Below, piece by piece: positions 49,619-57,775 of a DNA stretch of 64,000 nucleotides. The notes beneath the pieces were generated by a model. The model searched no databases, was not told where the DNA came from, and worked only from the letters and a program-made list of their open reading frames with translations. Location: positions 62,001-126,000 of the forward strand of contig JAFWCU010000001.1 in assembly GCA_017534305.1 (NCBI GenBank), in the 5' to 3' direction. This DNA comes from Clostridia bacterium (GTDB lineage: Bacteria > Bacillota > Clostridia > TANB77 > CAG-465). The position numbers and the translations under genes were made by a program. Numbering within the stretch: the stretch's first letter is position 1; every line of letters begins with the position of its first letter.

Positions 49619-50593
49619 ATGTTAGAAAAATATATTAAACCAATTAAAATTGGAAATATTGAAGTTAAGAATAATATATTTTTAGCACCTATGGCTGGAG
49701 TTACAGATATACCATTTAGAAAAATTTGTAGAAAGTTTTCACCAGGTCTTACGTTTACAGAGATGGCTAGTACAAAAGCACTTGAATTTAAAAGTGTTAA
49801 GACAGATAGAATACTTAATATAATGGAAGATGAAAGACCTTCTGTTGTACAAATATTTGGTAATGATAAGGATGTAATTAGACATACTATAGAAATGTTA
49901 AATGAAGATGATTCAATAGATATAATAGATATAAATATGGGTTGCCCTGCACCAAAACTAGTGAAAAATGGCGATGGAGCTGGTCTTCTTTTACATTTAG
50001 ATAAAGTAGAAGAAATAATTAAAGAGGCAACAAGTGTATCTAAAAAACCAATTACAGTAAAAACAAGAAAAGGTTTTAATAATGATATTATTACTGCAGT
50101 TGAAGTTGCAAAACTATGCGAAAAATATGGTGTAGCAATGATCACTGTTCACGGAAGAACTCGTGAAGAGTATTATACTGGAAAGGCAGATTTAGACATT
50201 ATTAAAGCAGTTAAAGAGGCAGTAAGTATTCCAGTAATTGGAAATGGAGATATAGTAGATGTTGAGTCTGCTGAGCATATGTTCGAATATACAGGATGTG
50301 ATGGAATAATGATTGCACGTGGAGCACAAGGGAATCCTTGGATATTTAAGAGTATTTTAGAATGTAAAGACTATGTTCCAACAAAATCTGAAAGATTATC
50401 AATGATACTAGAACACATAGATAATGCACTTGAATATGAAACATATGAAAAAAATGCAGTATTAAAGATGAGAAAACATATTGCGTGGTATTTGAAAGGT
50501 ATAAAAAATAGTACTGTAGTTAAAGATAAAATTAATAGAATGGACGATATTAACGAAGTTAAAAAGGCATTAATTGAGTTTTTAGGAGAATAG
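49619..50593 (+). CDS. dus: tRNA-dihydrouridine synthase (DusB type)
   Basis: 324 residues, AAAGGA upstream. Dus enzymes reduce uridines of the tRNA D-loop using FMN and NADPH. The TIM-barrel motifs are FLAPMAGVTDIPFRKICRKF, INMGCPAPKLVKNGDGAGLL (catalytic Cys), VTVKTRKGF-like VKTRKGFNND, MITVHGRTREEYYTGKADLD and IMIARGAQGNPWIF. The C-terminal helical domain (MRKHIAWYLKG) is normal. The B-type assignment rests on overall likeness to Firmicute DusB. Confidence 0.95.
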   Translation: MLEKYIKPIKIGNIEVKNNIFLAPMAGVTDIPFRKICRKFSPGLTFTEMASTKALEFKSVKTDRILNIMEDERPSVVQIFGNDKDVIRHTIEMLNEDDSIDIIDINMGCPAPKLVKNGDGAGLLLHLDKVEEIIKEATSVSKKPITVKTRKGFNNDIITAVEVAKLCEKYGVAMITVHGRTREEYYTGKADLDIIKAVKEAVSIPVIGNGDIVDVESAEHMFEYTGCDGIMIARGAQGNPWIFKSILECKDYVPTKSERLSMILEHIDNALEYETYEKNAVLKMRKHIAWYLKGIKNSTVVKDKINRMDDINEVKKALIEFLGE

Positions 50594-50610
50594 AAATATT
50601 CTCCTTTTTT
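50584..50610 (+). terminator. dus terminator
   Basis: Eight-base-pair stem 50584-50591 / 50598-50605 around the stop codon, then T6. Confidence 0.85.
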
Positions 50611-50611
50611 G

Positions 50612-50640
50612 TTGAATTATAGCACTTTTTTTGATATAAT
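50612..50640 (+). promoter_or_regulatory. ylmH promoter, placed for a leaderless transcript
   Basis: TTGAAT at 50612-50617, 17-bp spacer, TATAAT at 50635-50640. A start of transcription six to eight bases after the -10 falls at about 50646-50648, two to four bases before the ATG at 50650. Confidence 0.75.
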
Positions 50641-50649
50641 GTTTACATT

Positions 50650-51456
50650 ATGATAGATAAAGTTTCAAAGAGAAAATATTTAGAAAGAATACAGAACAAA
50701 GATGAAAAATTCTTTGTGGCAAGTGTATTAGATAAAGCTTCAAAATTTGAAAGAGAAAATTCATTTGAAATAACAGGATTTATGGATTTAAATGAGTTAA
50801 AACTTGCAAGAGAGGCGCTAGGACATTTTAATATTTCATATATTGTAAAAGGTGTAAATGATGAATTAGACAAAAAGAATATATTATTTATACCAGATTA
50901 TATGGAAGGTGTAGAAGATAGTGTATATTCAGATAACGTGGTATGCATTAAAATTATACCAGAGTCTAAAGATAAACTTGCTCATAGAGATTTTATGGGA
51001 GCTATATATAATTTATCTGTAGAACGCGAATATTTAGGAGATATAATTGTTAAAGATAATATTGCATACTTTTTTACAATGAAATCATTTGAAAAGTATT
51101 TTATAGAAAATATTGTATATGTTGGAAAATCTCCAGTTGAAACTAAAGTTATAGATATTTATTCTCAAGAAATTGAATCTTTATCTCAAAATTATAAAGA
51201 AAAAGACTATATTGTTCCATCTATGAGAGTAGATGCAATACTTAGCGAAGTATATGCTCTTTCTCGTTCTCAAACTAAGGATAAAATAGAAAAAGGTCAT
51301 TTATTCATTAATGATAAAGAGCAATATTTTCCAAGTACTCTTCTTGAGTGTGGAGATGTTGTTTCTTTTAGACAATGTGGAAAATTTAAAGTTGGAGAAA
51401 AGGTTAGGACTACAAAAAGTGGAAATATAGTGTTACATATAAAGCAGTATGCATAG
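50650..51456 (+). CDS. ylmH: YlmH-like S4-domain RNA-binding protein
   Basis: 268 residues. YlmH binds the ribosome or peptidyl-tRNA complex in Bacillus and helps rescue stalled large subunits. The N-terminal half has the YlmH pattern (KYLERIQNKDEKFFVASVLD, GFMDLNELKLA). The C-terminal S4 domain reads MRVDAILSEVYALSRSQTKD and then KIEKGHLFINDKE. The ATG at 50650 has no ribosome-binding site and lies just behind a consensus -10, so the mRNA appears leaderless; the N-terminus is complete there, and no later in-frame start would keep it. It heads the ylmH-mtaB-mreBCD-PBP2 operon. Confidence 0.88.
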   Translation: MIDKVSKRKYLERIQNKDEKFFVASVLDKASKFERENSFEITGFMDLNELKLAREALGHFNISYIVKGVNDELDKKNILFIPDYMEGVEDSVYSDNVVCIKIIPESKDKLAHRDFMGAIYNLSVEREYLGDIIVKDNIAYFFTMKSFEKYFIENIVYVGKSPVETKVIDIYSQEIESLSQNYKEKDYIVPSMRVDAILSEVYALSRSQTKDKIEKGHLFINDKEQYFPSTLLECGDVVSFRQCGKFKVGEKVRTTKSGNIVLHIKQYA

Positions 51457-51466
51457 GGAGTGAAAA

Positions 51467-52783
51467 ATGAAAGTTGCATTTTATACATTAGGTTGTAAAG
51501 TAAATCAATATGAAACAGATTTAATGATGAAAAGTTTTACAGATCATGGATATGATATAGTAGACTTTGAAGAAAAAGCAGATATATATGTTATTAATTC
51601 ATGTAGTGTTACAAATTTATCTACTAGAAAAACTAGACAATATTTAAGTAGAGCAAAAAAGCAAGGTGGAATTGTTGTTCTTGCTGGATGTTATGCACAA
51701 GAAATAGATAAAGATGAAAAACTTGAAAATGTAGATGTAATAATTGGTAACCAAGAAAAAAACAATGTAGTAGAAACTGTAGAAAAATATATTAATGAAA
51801 AAGATAATAAAAAAGAAAACGTTAAATCATTATATAAAGTATCAAATATTGGTGAAATAAAAAGATATATTCAAGAGGATAAATTAGTAATAGGTAGAGA
51901 AGTTAGAGAAAGTATTAAAATACAAGATGGATGTAATAATTTCTGTACATATTGTATTATTCCATATGTTAGAGGACGTATAAGAAGTAGAAGTATAGAT
52001 AGTATTATTTCTGAAGTAAAATCTTTGGTTGCTTCTGGTGTTGGCGAAATAGTTCTTGTTGGAATAGAAATTGCCTCATATGGAAAAGAACTTGAAGATA
52101 GTACTATTAATTTGATAGATGTAATTGATGAAGTTTCAAAAGTTGAAGGACTAAAAAGAATTAGACTTGGCTCAATAGAGCCTAGAGTTTTAACAGATGA
52201 AAATATAGTAAGACTTGCTAGTATTCCTAAACTTTGTCCACATTTTCATATTTCTGTACAAAGTCTAGATAATAGTGTTTTAAAAAGAATGAATAGACAT
52301 TACACTAGAGAAGATATTTTTCATATTGTAGATAAGATTCGTGATAATTTTGTAAATCCTGCATTTACTTGTGATATTATAGTAGGATTCCCAGGTGAAA
52401 CAGAAGAAGAATTCCAAAATACACTTGATGGTGTAAATAGAGTAGATTTTTATGAAGTACATGCATTCAAGTATTCTAAAAGAAAATGGACTGTTGCTGC
52501 TAAAATGCCAAACCAAGTGGATGGCAATGTAGCACATGATAGAAGTGAGAGATTAATTAGTCTTGCCAAAGAACATAAACAAAAATTCATATCAAATATG
52601 ATTGGAAAAAATGAAGATGTACTTGTAGAATCACAAAAAGGAAATATTGCTCAAGGATATACATCTAACTATGTTATGGTAAAATTTGATAGTGAAGAAA
52701 ATGTATTTGGGAAACTTGTAAATGTTAAATTAGAAAAAATAGAAGAGGATGTCATAATTGGACGAGTAAATAACTTGAAATAA
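51467..52783 (+). CDS. mtaB: tRNA t6A37 methylthiotransferase MtaB
   Basis: 438 residues, AGGGAGTG upstream. MtaB converts t6A37 to ms2t6A in tRNAs reading ANN codons. The N-terminal domain has three cluster-binding Cys (TLGCKVNQYE, INSCSVTN, LAGCYAQ). The radical-SAM motif is DGCNNFCTYCIIPYVRGR. Later HISVQSLDNSVLKRMNRHY and CDIIVGFPGETEEEF are standard. A TRAM domain ends the protein. The target base is the same one that TcdA (287-987) modifies. In Bacillus this gene lies in the dnaK region; here it is with mreB. Confidence 0.95.
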   Translation: MKVAFYTLGCKVNQYETDLMMKSFTDHGYDIVDFEEKADIYVINSCSVTNLSTRKTRQYLSRAKKQGGIVVLAGCYAQEIDKDEKLENVDVIIGNQEKNNVVETVEKYINEKDNKKENVKSLYKVSNIGEIKRYIQEDKLVIGREVRESIKIQDGCNNFCTYCIIPYVRGRIRSRSIDSIISEVKSLVASGVGEIVLVGIEIASYGKELEDSTINLIDVIDEVSKVEGLKRIRLGSIEPRVLTDENIVRLASIPKLCPHFHISVQSLDNSVLKRMNRHYTREDIFHIVDKIRDNFVNPAFTCDIIVGFPGETEEEFQNTLDGVNRVDFYEVHAFKYSKRKWTVAAKMPNQVDGNVAHDRSERLISLAKEHKQKFISNMIGKNEDVLVESQKGNIAQGYTSNYVMVKFDSEENVFGKLVNVKLEKIEEDVIIGRVNNLK

Positions 52784-52803
52784 ATGGTAAAAAGATATAT
52801 AAT
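52775..52803 (+). promoter_or_regulatory. Internal promoter for the mreB genes
   Basis: TTGAAA at 52775-52780, 17-bp spacer, TATAAT at 52798-52803. The -35 hexamer overlaps the last codons of mtaB. It would let DUF4321-mreBCD-PBP2 be expressed apart from ylmH-mtaB. Confidence 0.65.
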
Positions 52804-52833
52804 CATAAATGTTAAACGTGGAGGTTTGATGAT

Positions 52834-53088
52834 ATGAGAAGAACATTAATATTAATACTTTGTCTACTAGGACTAATAGTAGGTGTATTTGTAGGTCAAG
52901 CATGTGTTGGAACTCAATTTAATTGGCTATCTTTAGGTGGCCATATAGGATTTGATCCATTTGTTATGAATCTTGGAGTAATGACTCTTACACTTGGATT
53001 TACATGCATTATTAATATTGGTGGAGTGATTGGTCTTGTACTTTTTGCAGTACTTGCAAAATGGATTACAGGATGGTTAAAAATATAG
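52834..53088 (+). CDS. DUF4321-like small membrane protein
   Basis: 84 residues, GGAGG upstream. Two or three hydrophobic segments are present (LILILCLLGLIVGVFVGQA, NLGVMTLTLGFTCIINIGGV, IGLVLFAVLAKW) with an outer loop NWLSLGGHIGFDP. Proteins of this kind (DUF4321) are often encoded just before mreB in Clostridia; function unknown, probably linked to the elongation machinery by location. Confidence 0.8.
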   Translation: MRRTLILILCLLGLIVGVFVGQACVGTQFNWLSLGGHIGFDPFVMNLGVMTLTLGFTCIINIGGVIGLVLFAVLAKWITGWLKI

Positions 53089-53114
53089 CAAAATAATAAA
53101 AGAGGAGAAGTAGT

Positions 53115-54131
53115 ATGAAATCAATGTCAAAAGAAATAGGTATAGACTTAGGTACTTCATACACTAGAATTAGTGTTAGAGGAAGAGGTACTGTGTTGTC
53201 TGAACCTACAGTCGTAGCAATAAACAAAGTAACAGGAGAAATATTAGCTGTTGGAAATCAAGCAAAGGAAATGCTTGGTAGAACTCCAGACAATATTGTA
53301 GCTGTAAGACCATTAAAAGATGGTATTATAGCAGATTTTGAAGCAACTAGAATGCTTGTGCAAAATTTAGTATATAGAGTTGTTCCAAAGTCTTTATTTT
53401 ATAAGCCAAGAGTAATAATTACAATTCCTTCAAACATTACAGATGTAGAGGAAAGAGCGGTTGAAGGTGTTGGATATAGAGTTGGTGCAAAAGCTGTATA
53501 TTTGATTGAAGAAGTTATGGCTGCAGCAATTGGTGCAGGTCTTCAAATAGAACGCCCAGAAGGGTGCATGATAGTAGATATAGGTGGAGGTACTTCTGAG
53601 ATGGCTGTGTTATCTCTTGGAGGTATAGTTGCAGAAAATTCTGTAAGAGTTGCAGGAGATAAATTAGATAGTGATATTGTAGAGTATATTAGAAATAGAT
53701 TTAATGTTTTAATTGGTCTTACTGAAGCAGAAGAAGTTAAAAGACAAATTGGGTCTGCAAGTTCTGCAATGACTGAAGAGAAAATGAGCGTTAAAGGAAG
53801 AAATCTTTCTACAGGTTTACCAGAAACTGTATCAATTACCACAAAAGATGTAAATGAAGCAATTTCTGGATCTTTAGAGATTATACTTAAAGCAATTAAA
53901 ACTACTTTAGAAAATACACCACCAGAACTATCTTCAGATGTTATGAGCAAAGGAATAGTTCTATGTGGTAGTGGTTCTCTTCTTAAAAATTTAGATAGAT
54001 ATATTAGTGAACAAACAGGAATTCCTGTATTTATAGCTGAAAATCCAAGTGAATGTGTATCTAGAGGTGTCGCAATGAGTCTAGACAACATAGATTTGCT
54101 TAAAAAATCAGTTAAAAGTAAAAGACTATAG
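53115..54131 (+). CDS. mreB: Cell-shape protein MreB
   Basis: 338 residues; AGAGGAG lies seven bases before ATG 53115, which fits better than the in-frame ATG at 53124. MreB is the bacterial actin that orients wall synthesis. Phosphate-1 loop IGIDLGTSYTRISVRGRG, phosphate-2 IVDIGGGTSEMAVLSLGG, and the adenosine loop ISKGIVLCGSGSLLKNLD-like VMSKGIVLCGSGSLLKNL are clear. The usual membrane-binding hydrophobic pair may be in SFLFYKPRVIITIP-like KSLFYKPRVIITIP. It forms an operon with mreC, mreD and PBP2. Confidence 0.96.
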   Translation: MKSMSKEIGIDLGTSYTRISVRGRGTVLSEPTVVAINKVTGEILAVGNQAKEMLGRTPDNIVAVRPLKDGIIADFEATRMLVQNLVYRVVPKSLFYKPRVIITIPSNITDVEERAVEGVGYRVGAKAVYLIEEVMAAAIGAGLQIERPEGCMIVDIGGGTSEMAVLSLGGIVAENSVRVAGDKLDSDIVEYIRNRFNVLIGLTEAEEVKRQIGSASSAMTEEKMSVKGRNLSTGLPETVSITTKDVNEAISGSLEIILKAIKTTLENTPPELSSDVMSKGIVLCGSGSLLKNLDRYISEQTGIPVFIAENPSECVSRGVAMSLDNIDLLKKSVKSKRL

Positions 54132-54180
54132 AATACAATCTTTGTATAGTTGAATAATATAAATGATAGAAAAAGGATAG

Positions 54181-55020
54181 ATGCGAGTGGATTACGGAAT
54201 AGATTTTTCAGATAATGTACAAAAAAGAAAAAAGAAATTAATCTTTATTGCAGTCTTTATTGTTTTAGTAATTATGTTTGTTGCTTTTTTCTTTAGAAAT
54301 AGTAATAATAAAGTAGTATCAAAAGTAGCAACTGTGATATCTAAACCTATTATTGTAGTTTATGATTTGTTTAATAAAGATGATATCGGTTCTATGGATT
54401 TAGAAACATTAAAAGCTGAATATGAAGAGTTAAAGAAACAAAAAGAAGAATTAGAAATTCAAGCATTAGAGTCTCAAAAGATACTTGATGATAATCAAAT
54501 GCTAAAAGAAATGCTTGATATAAAAAAAGAGTATCAACATTATAAAACAGTGATGGGAAAAATTGTTTATCGTGAACATGATAATTGGACTCAAACATTT
54601 ACTATTAATGTTGGTACAAATGATGGTGTACAAGTAGATCAAACAGTAGTACATAAAGATGGACTAGTAGGCTATATATCTAGTGTAAGCGAAACTACTG
54701 CTACTGTCACAACAATATTAGATGTTTCAACATCAGTTAGTGTTAATATTAGTACTATTAACGAACCTGCTGTTGTAAATGGAGATTTAGAGCTTAAATC
54801 TCAAAATAAATTAAAATTAACATACATACCATTAGACACAGAAATAGCTGTATCAGATATGTTATATACATCTGGAATAGGAGTGAAATATCCTAGTTCA
54901 ATTCCAGTTGGTAAAATAATTGAAGTTGTAAATAGTAAAAATGATGTAAATAGATATGCTCTTGTTGAACCTTGTGTGGATATTTCTAAAATATCTGAGG
55001 TTGCTGTAATTATTAATTAG
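54181..55020 (+). CDS. mreC: Rod-shape protein MreC
   Basis: 279 residues, AAAGGA upstream. MreC is a bitopic protein that activates PBP2-RodA. One transmembrane segment (about 20-38, LIFIAVFIVLVIMFVAFFF) is followed by a coiled coil (LETLKAEYEELKKQKEELEI) and the paired beta-barrel domain with VGTNDGVQVDQTVVHKDGLV and YIPLDTEIAVSDMLYTSG. Length and order are normal. Confidence 0.95.
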   Translation: MRVDYGIDFSDNVQKRKKKLIFIAVFIVLVIMFVAFFFRNSNNKVVSKVATVISKPIIVVYDLFNKDDIGSMDLETLKAEYEELKKQKEELEIQALESQKILDDNQMLKEMLDIKKEYQHYKTVMGKIVYREHDNWTQTFTINVGTNDGVQVDQTVVHKDGLVGYISSVSETTATVTTILDVSTSVSVNISTINEPAVVNGDLELKSQNKLKLTYIPLDTEIAVSDMLYTSGIGVKYPSSIPVGKIIEVVNSKNDVNRYALVEPCVDISKISEVAVIIN

Positions 55021-55028
55021 AGGTGCTT

Positions 55029-55544
55029 ATGAAGAGTGTAATAAAAACAATAATTACAATTTTGCTTTTTATAATATCATTGCTATTACAATTATTCGTA
55101 TTTAATGATATCTCACTATTTGGATTTAAACCAAATGTGTTAATTATTTCTGTTATATTAGTTGGTATGTATACAAATATATATTCTACAGCATTTTATT
55201 CATTACTACTTGGCTTTGTTACAGATTTACTATTTGGAGTGCCTGGTTTTTATACTATAGTTTATAGTATACTTGGTGCAGTAGTTGGGTATGTTAGTGA
55301 TAGTTATATGAAAGAAAATGTATTCTCAGCTGTTATTTTAACAGCTGGTGGAGTTACTATATTAGAAATAATAGAATATATAAAGACAATGGCTATGGCA
55401 ACAAGGTATATTAGTTTTATGCATTTTGTTGGAGATTTACTTGTCACAGTATTGCTAAATATAGCTATTGTTAGTGTGTTTGCATTTGTTTTTGGTAAAA
55501 TAAATGTATTATTAGAAAAGAAAGAAGATAATATTTACTGGTAG
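55029..55544 (+). CDS. mreD: Rod-shape protein MreD
   Basis: 171 residues from ATG 55029 (AGAGG five bases upstream; the GTG at 55023 overlaps that site). MreD is the integral membrane partner of MreC. Five hydrophobic segments are visible, with FNDISLFGFKPNVLIISVIL and GFVTDLLFGVPGFYTIVYSI, the typical MreD stretch near the N-terminus. It begins eight bases after mreC. Confidence 0.92.
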   Translation: MKSVIKTIITILLFIISLLLQLFVFNDISLFGFKPNVLIISVILVGMYTNIYSTAFYSLLLGFVTDLLFGVPGFYTIVYSILGAVVGYVSDSYMKENVFSAVILTAGGVTILEIIEYIKTMAMATRYISFMHFVGDLLVTVLLNIAIVSVFAFVFGKINVLLEKKEDNIYW

Positions 55545-55557
55545 AGGAGGTGCAAGT

Positions 55558-57672
55558 TTGGAATTTTTAAAATCGAAATTAGAAAAGATAATGGAGATAT
55601 TGGAAAATAGAGAACTTGTGCTTTCTTTTATTTTGTGCATAATAGCGCTAGTTTTTCTAATTCAACTTTTTAATCTTCAAGTAATAAATGGTGTTTCATA
55701 TAGAGAACAAGCAGAAAATAAAATTGTAAGAACTGAAAGTATTGCTGCTTCTCGTGGTGAAATTTATGATAGAAATGGTGTATTGCTTGCTACAAATAGA
55801 TTAACTTATGATGTTGAAATATATAGAACTAAAGTTGGAGTAGAAAAAACAAATGAGGCAATAATAAAACTTGTAGATATTATTGAGAGAAATGGGGATA
55901 AAATTTATTCTACATTTCCATGTAATGCTTCAGGTGATAATTTTAGTGAAGAATATTTAAATAATGCAGAACTCAAAAATTCTTTTTTGAAGAATATTAA
56001 ACTAGATGAAAATGCAACATATCAAGATGTATTAAATTATTATTCTAAAAAATATGCTGTTGAAGAATATGATTTTAGAGATAAGATAAATGTTATAAAA
56101 GTTAAATATGAGGCAAATCTTAATGGATATTCGTTATTTAATGGAGTAGTTATATCTAAAGATATTTCTAAAAACTCTGTTGCACAAATTGAAGAATTAA
56201 AGAGTGAACTATATGGTGTAAATATTATATCTGTTCCACAAAGATATTATGCTTCAGATAATTTTGCTTGTCATATAATAGGATATGTAAGCAAGATTAA
56301 TACAGATGAATACAATAATTCTAAAGATGAAGGATATACAATTAATAGTATGATTGGTAAGTCTGGAGTTGAAGAATCTATGGAAAAATACTTAAAGGGT
56401 GTAGATGGAGTAAAGAAGGTTGTTACAGACTCTTTAGGAAATGTATCTAGTGAGCAAATTATTGCTGAGGCTTCTTCAGGTAAAGATGTAACTTTAACTA
56501 TAGATTATAGAATTCAAAATGTAGTTGAAAATGCTCTTAAAAATACTTTATGGAATCTTCAAACAGGAGGATATGGTAAAGAACCAATTTATGAAGCACA
56601 ATCTGGAAGTTGTGTTGTTTTAGATGTTGAAACTGGAGAAGTACTAGCTATAGCTTCTTATCCAGAATATAATATCAATAGTTTTGTAGATGGAATTTCA
56701 TCTTCCGAATGGAATTCATTAATATCTGATGCACAAAAGCCAATGTTTAATAGAGCAATTTCTGGTACGTATTCACCAGGTTCTACATATAAGATGTTAA
56801 TGGGAATTGCTGGACTTGAATCTGGTGGAATATATGTGGATGAGTATTATACTGATCCTGGAGAATACCCTTATGCGTATAAGCCAAAATGTTGGATTTA
56901 TACAGCACATCAAATTACACATGGTTCGATTAATCTTGCGGGTGCATTAAAAGGCTCTTGTAACTGCTATTTTTATGAGGTTGGAAGAAGAATTGGTATT
57001 GCTAACATTGTTCAATGGGCTAAAAACTTTGGACTTGGATCTAAAACAGGAATAGAACTATCAGGAGAGGCAAAGGGAAATATAGCAGGCGATGGTGTTA
57101 ATGAATGGTCACTTGGTGACACGCTTTCAGCATCAATTGGACAAAATACAAATCTATTTACTCCTATACAACTTGCAAATTATATTTCTACTATTGCAAA
57201 TGGTGGTACGTTAAATAAAGTATCTTTAATTAAAAATGTTGGAGATGATATTAATTCTGTGCCATTAAGTGAACTGGCAAATTATACAAAAGAATTTACA
57301 GGTGTAGATTTTCAGCCTAGAGATTTAGAAATTGATCCATCATATATTAATGCTGTTAAAGAAGGAATGTATGCTGTTACTACAGAAAATGGTGGTACAG
57401 CTGCAGATATTTTTGCAGATAGTAGAGTTGAAGTGGCCGGAAAAACTGGTACTGCTCAAGTAGCAAGTGGAGCAAACAATGCAATATTTGTAGGCTTTGC
57501 ACCATATAACAACCCTAAAATTGCCGTTGTTGCAATTGTTGAACATGGTGGAGAAGGGTACTATCTTGCAAACATGGTAAAAGAGATAACAAATGAATAT
57601 TTTGATATTTATAATTTTGATGGAGAAAAACAAAAGATACAAGAAGTTGTAAATGTTCATGTGGATTTTTAA
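55558..57672 (+). CDS. mrdA: Penicillin-binding protein 2 (class B transpeptidase)
   Basis: 704 residues with a TTG start, seven bases after AGAGGAGG. It cross-links peptidoglycan for elongation as RodA's partner. A transmembrane anchor lies at about 20-42. The dimerisation domain contains SIAASRGEIYDRNGVLLATN. The transpeptidase domain has the active-site GTYSPGSTYKMLMG (Ser of STYK), SCN in LKGSCNCYFYEVG and KTG in EVAGKTGTAQVASG. Last gene of the mre operon. Confidence 0.95.
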   Translation: MEFLKSKLEKIMEILENRELVLSFILCIIALVFLIQLFNLQVINGVSYREQAENKIVRTESIAASRGEIYDRNGVLLATNRLTYDVEIYRTKVGVEKTNEAIIKLVDIIERNGDKIYSTFPCNASGDNFSEEYLNNAELKNSFLKNIKLDENATYQDVLNYYSKKYAVEEYDFRDKINVIKVKYEANLNGYSLFNGVVISKDISKNSVAQIEELKSELYGVNIISVPQRYYASDNFACHIIGYVSKINTDEYNNSKDEGYTINSMIGKSGVEESMEKYLKGVDGVKKVVTDSLGNVSSEQIIAEASSGKDVTLTIDYRIQNVVENALKNTLWNLQTGGYGKEPIYEAQSGSCVVLDVETGEVLAIASYPEYNINSFVDGISSSEWNSLISDAQKPMFNRAISGTYSPGSTYKMLMGIAGLESGGIYVDEYYTDPGEYPYAYKPKCWIYTAHQITHGSINLAGALKGSCNCYFYEVGRRIGIANIVQWAKNFGLGSKTGIELSGEAKGNIAGDGVNEWSLGDTLSASIGQNTNLFTPIQLANYISTIANGGTLNKVSLIKNVGDDINSVPLSELANYTKEFTGVDFQPRDLEIDPSYINAVKEGMYAVTTENGGTAADIFADSRVEVAGKTGTAQVASGANNAIFVGFAPYNNPKIAVVAIVEHGGEGYYLANMVKEITNEYFDIYNFDGEKQKIQEVVNVHVDF

Positions 57673-57700
57673 GCAATAGATTTTTTCTATTGCTTTTTTT
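57671..57700 (+). terminator. Terminator of the mre-PBP2 operon
   Basis: Nine-base-pair stem 57671-57679 / 57687-57695, seven-base loop, T run to 57700. Confidence 0.9.
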
Positions 57701-57726
57701 ATCACAAAAGATTCACAATAGGTATC

Positions 57727-57756
57727 TTTACTAATTATAATTTGTTGTGATATAAT
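57727..57756 (+). promoter_or_regulatory. Promoter of the phosphohexomutase gene
   Basis: TTTACT at 57727-57732, 18-bp spacer, TATAAT at 57751-57756. Confidence 0.6.
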
Positions 57757-57775
57757 CTTGTCGAGGTGAAATTTT

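Noticed and set aside
49603-50145. 180-codon - strand ORF opposite dus
   Set aside because: Antisense shadow of a conserved enzyme.
53543-54091. 182-codon - strand ORF opposite mreB
   Set aside because: mreB is unmistakable here; the antisense frame has no recognisable feature.
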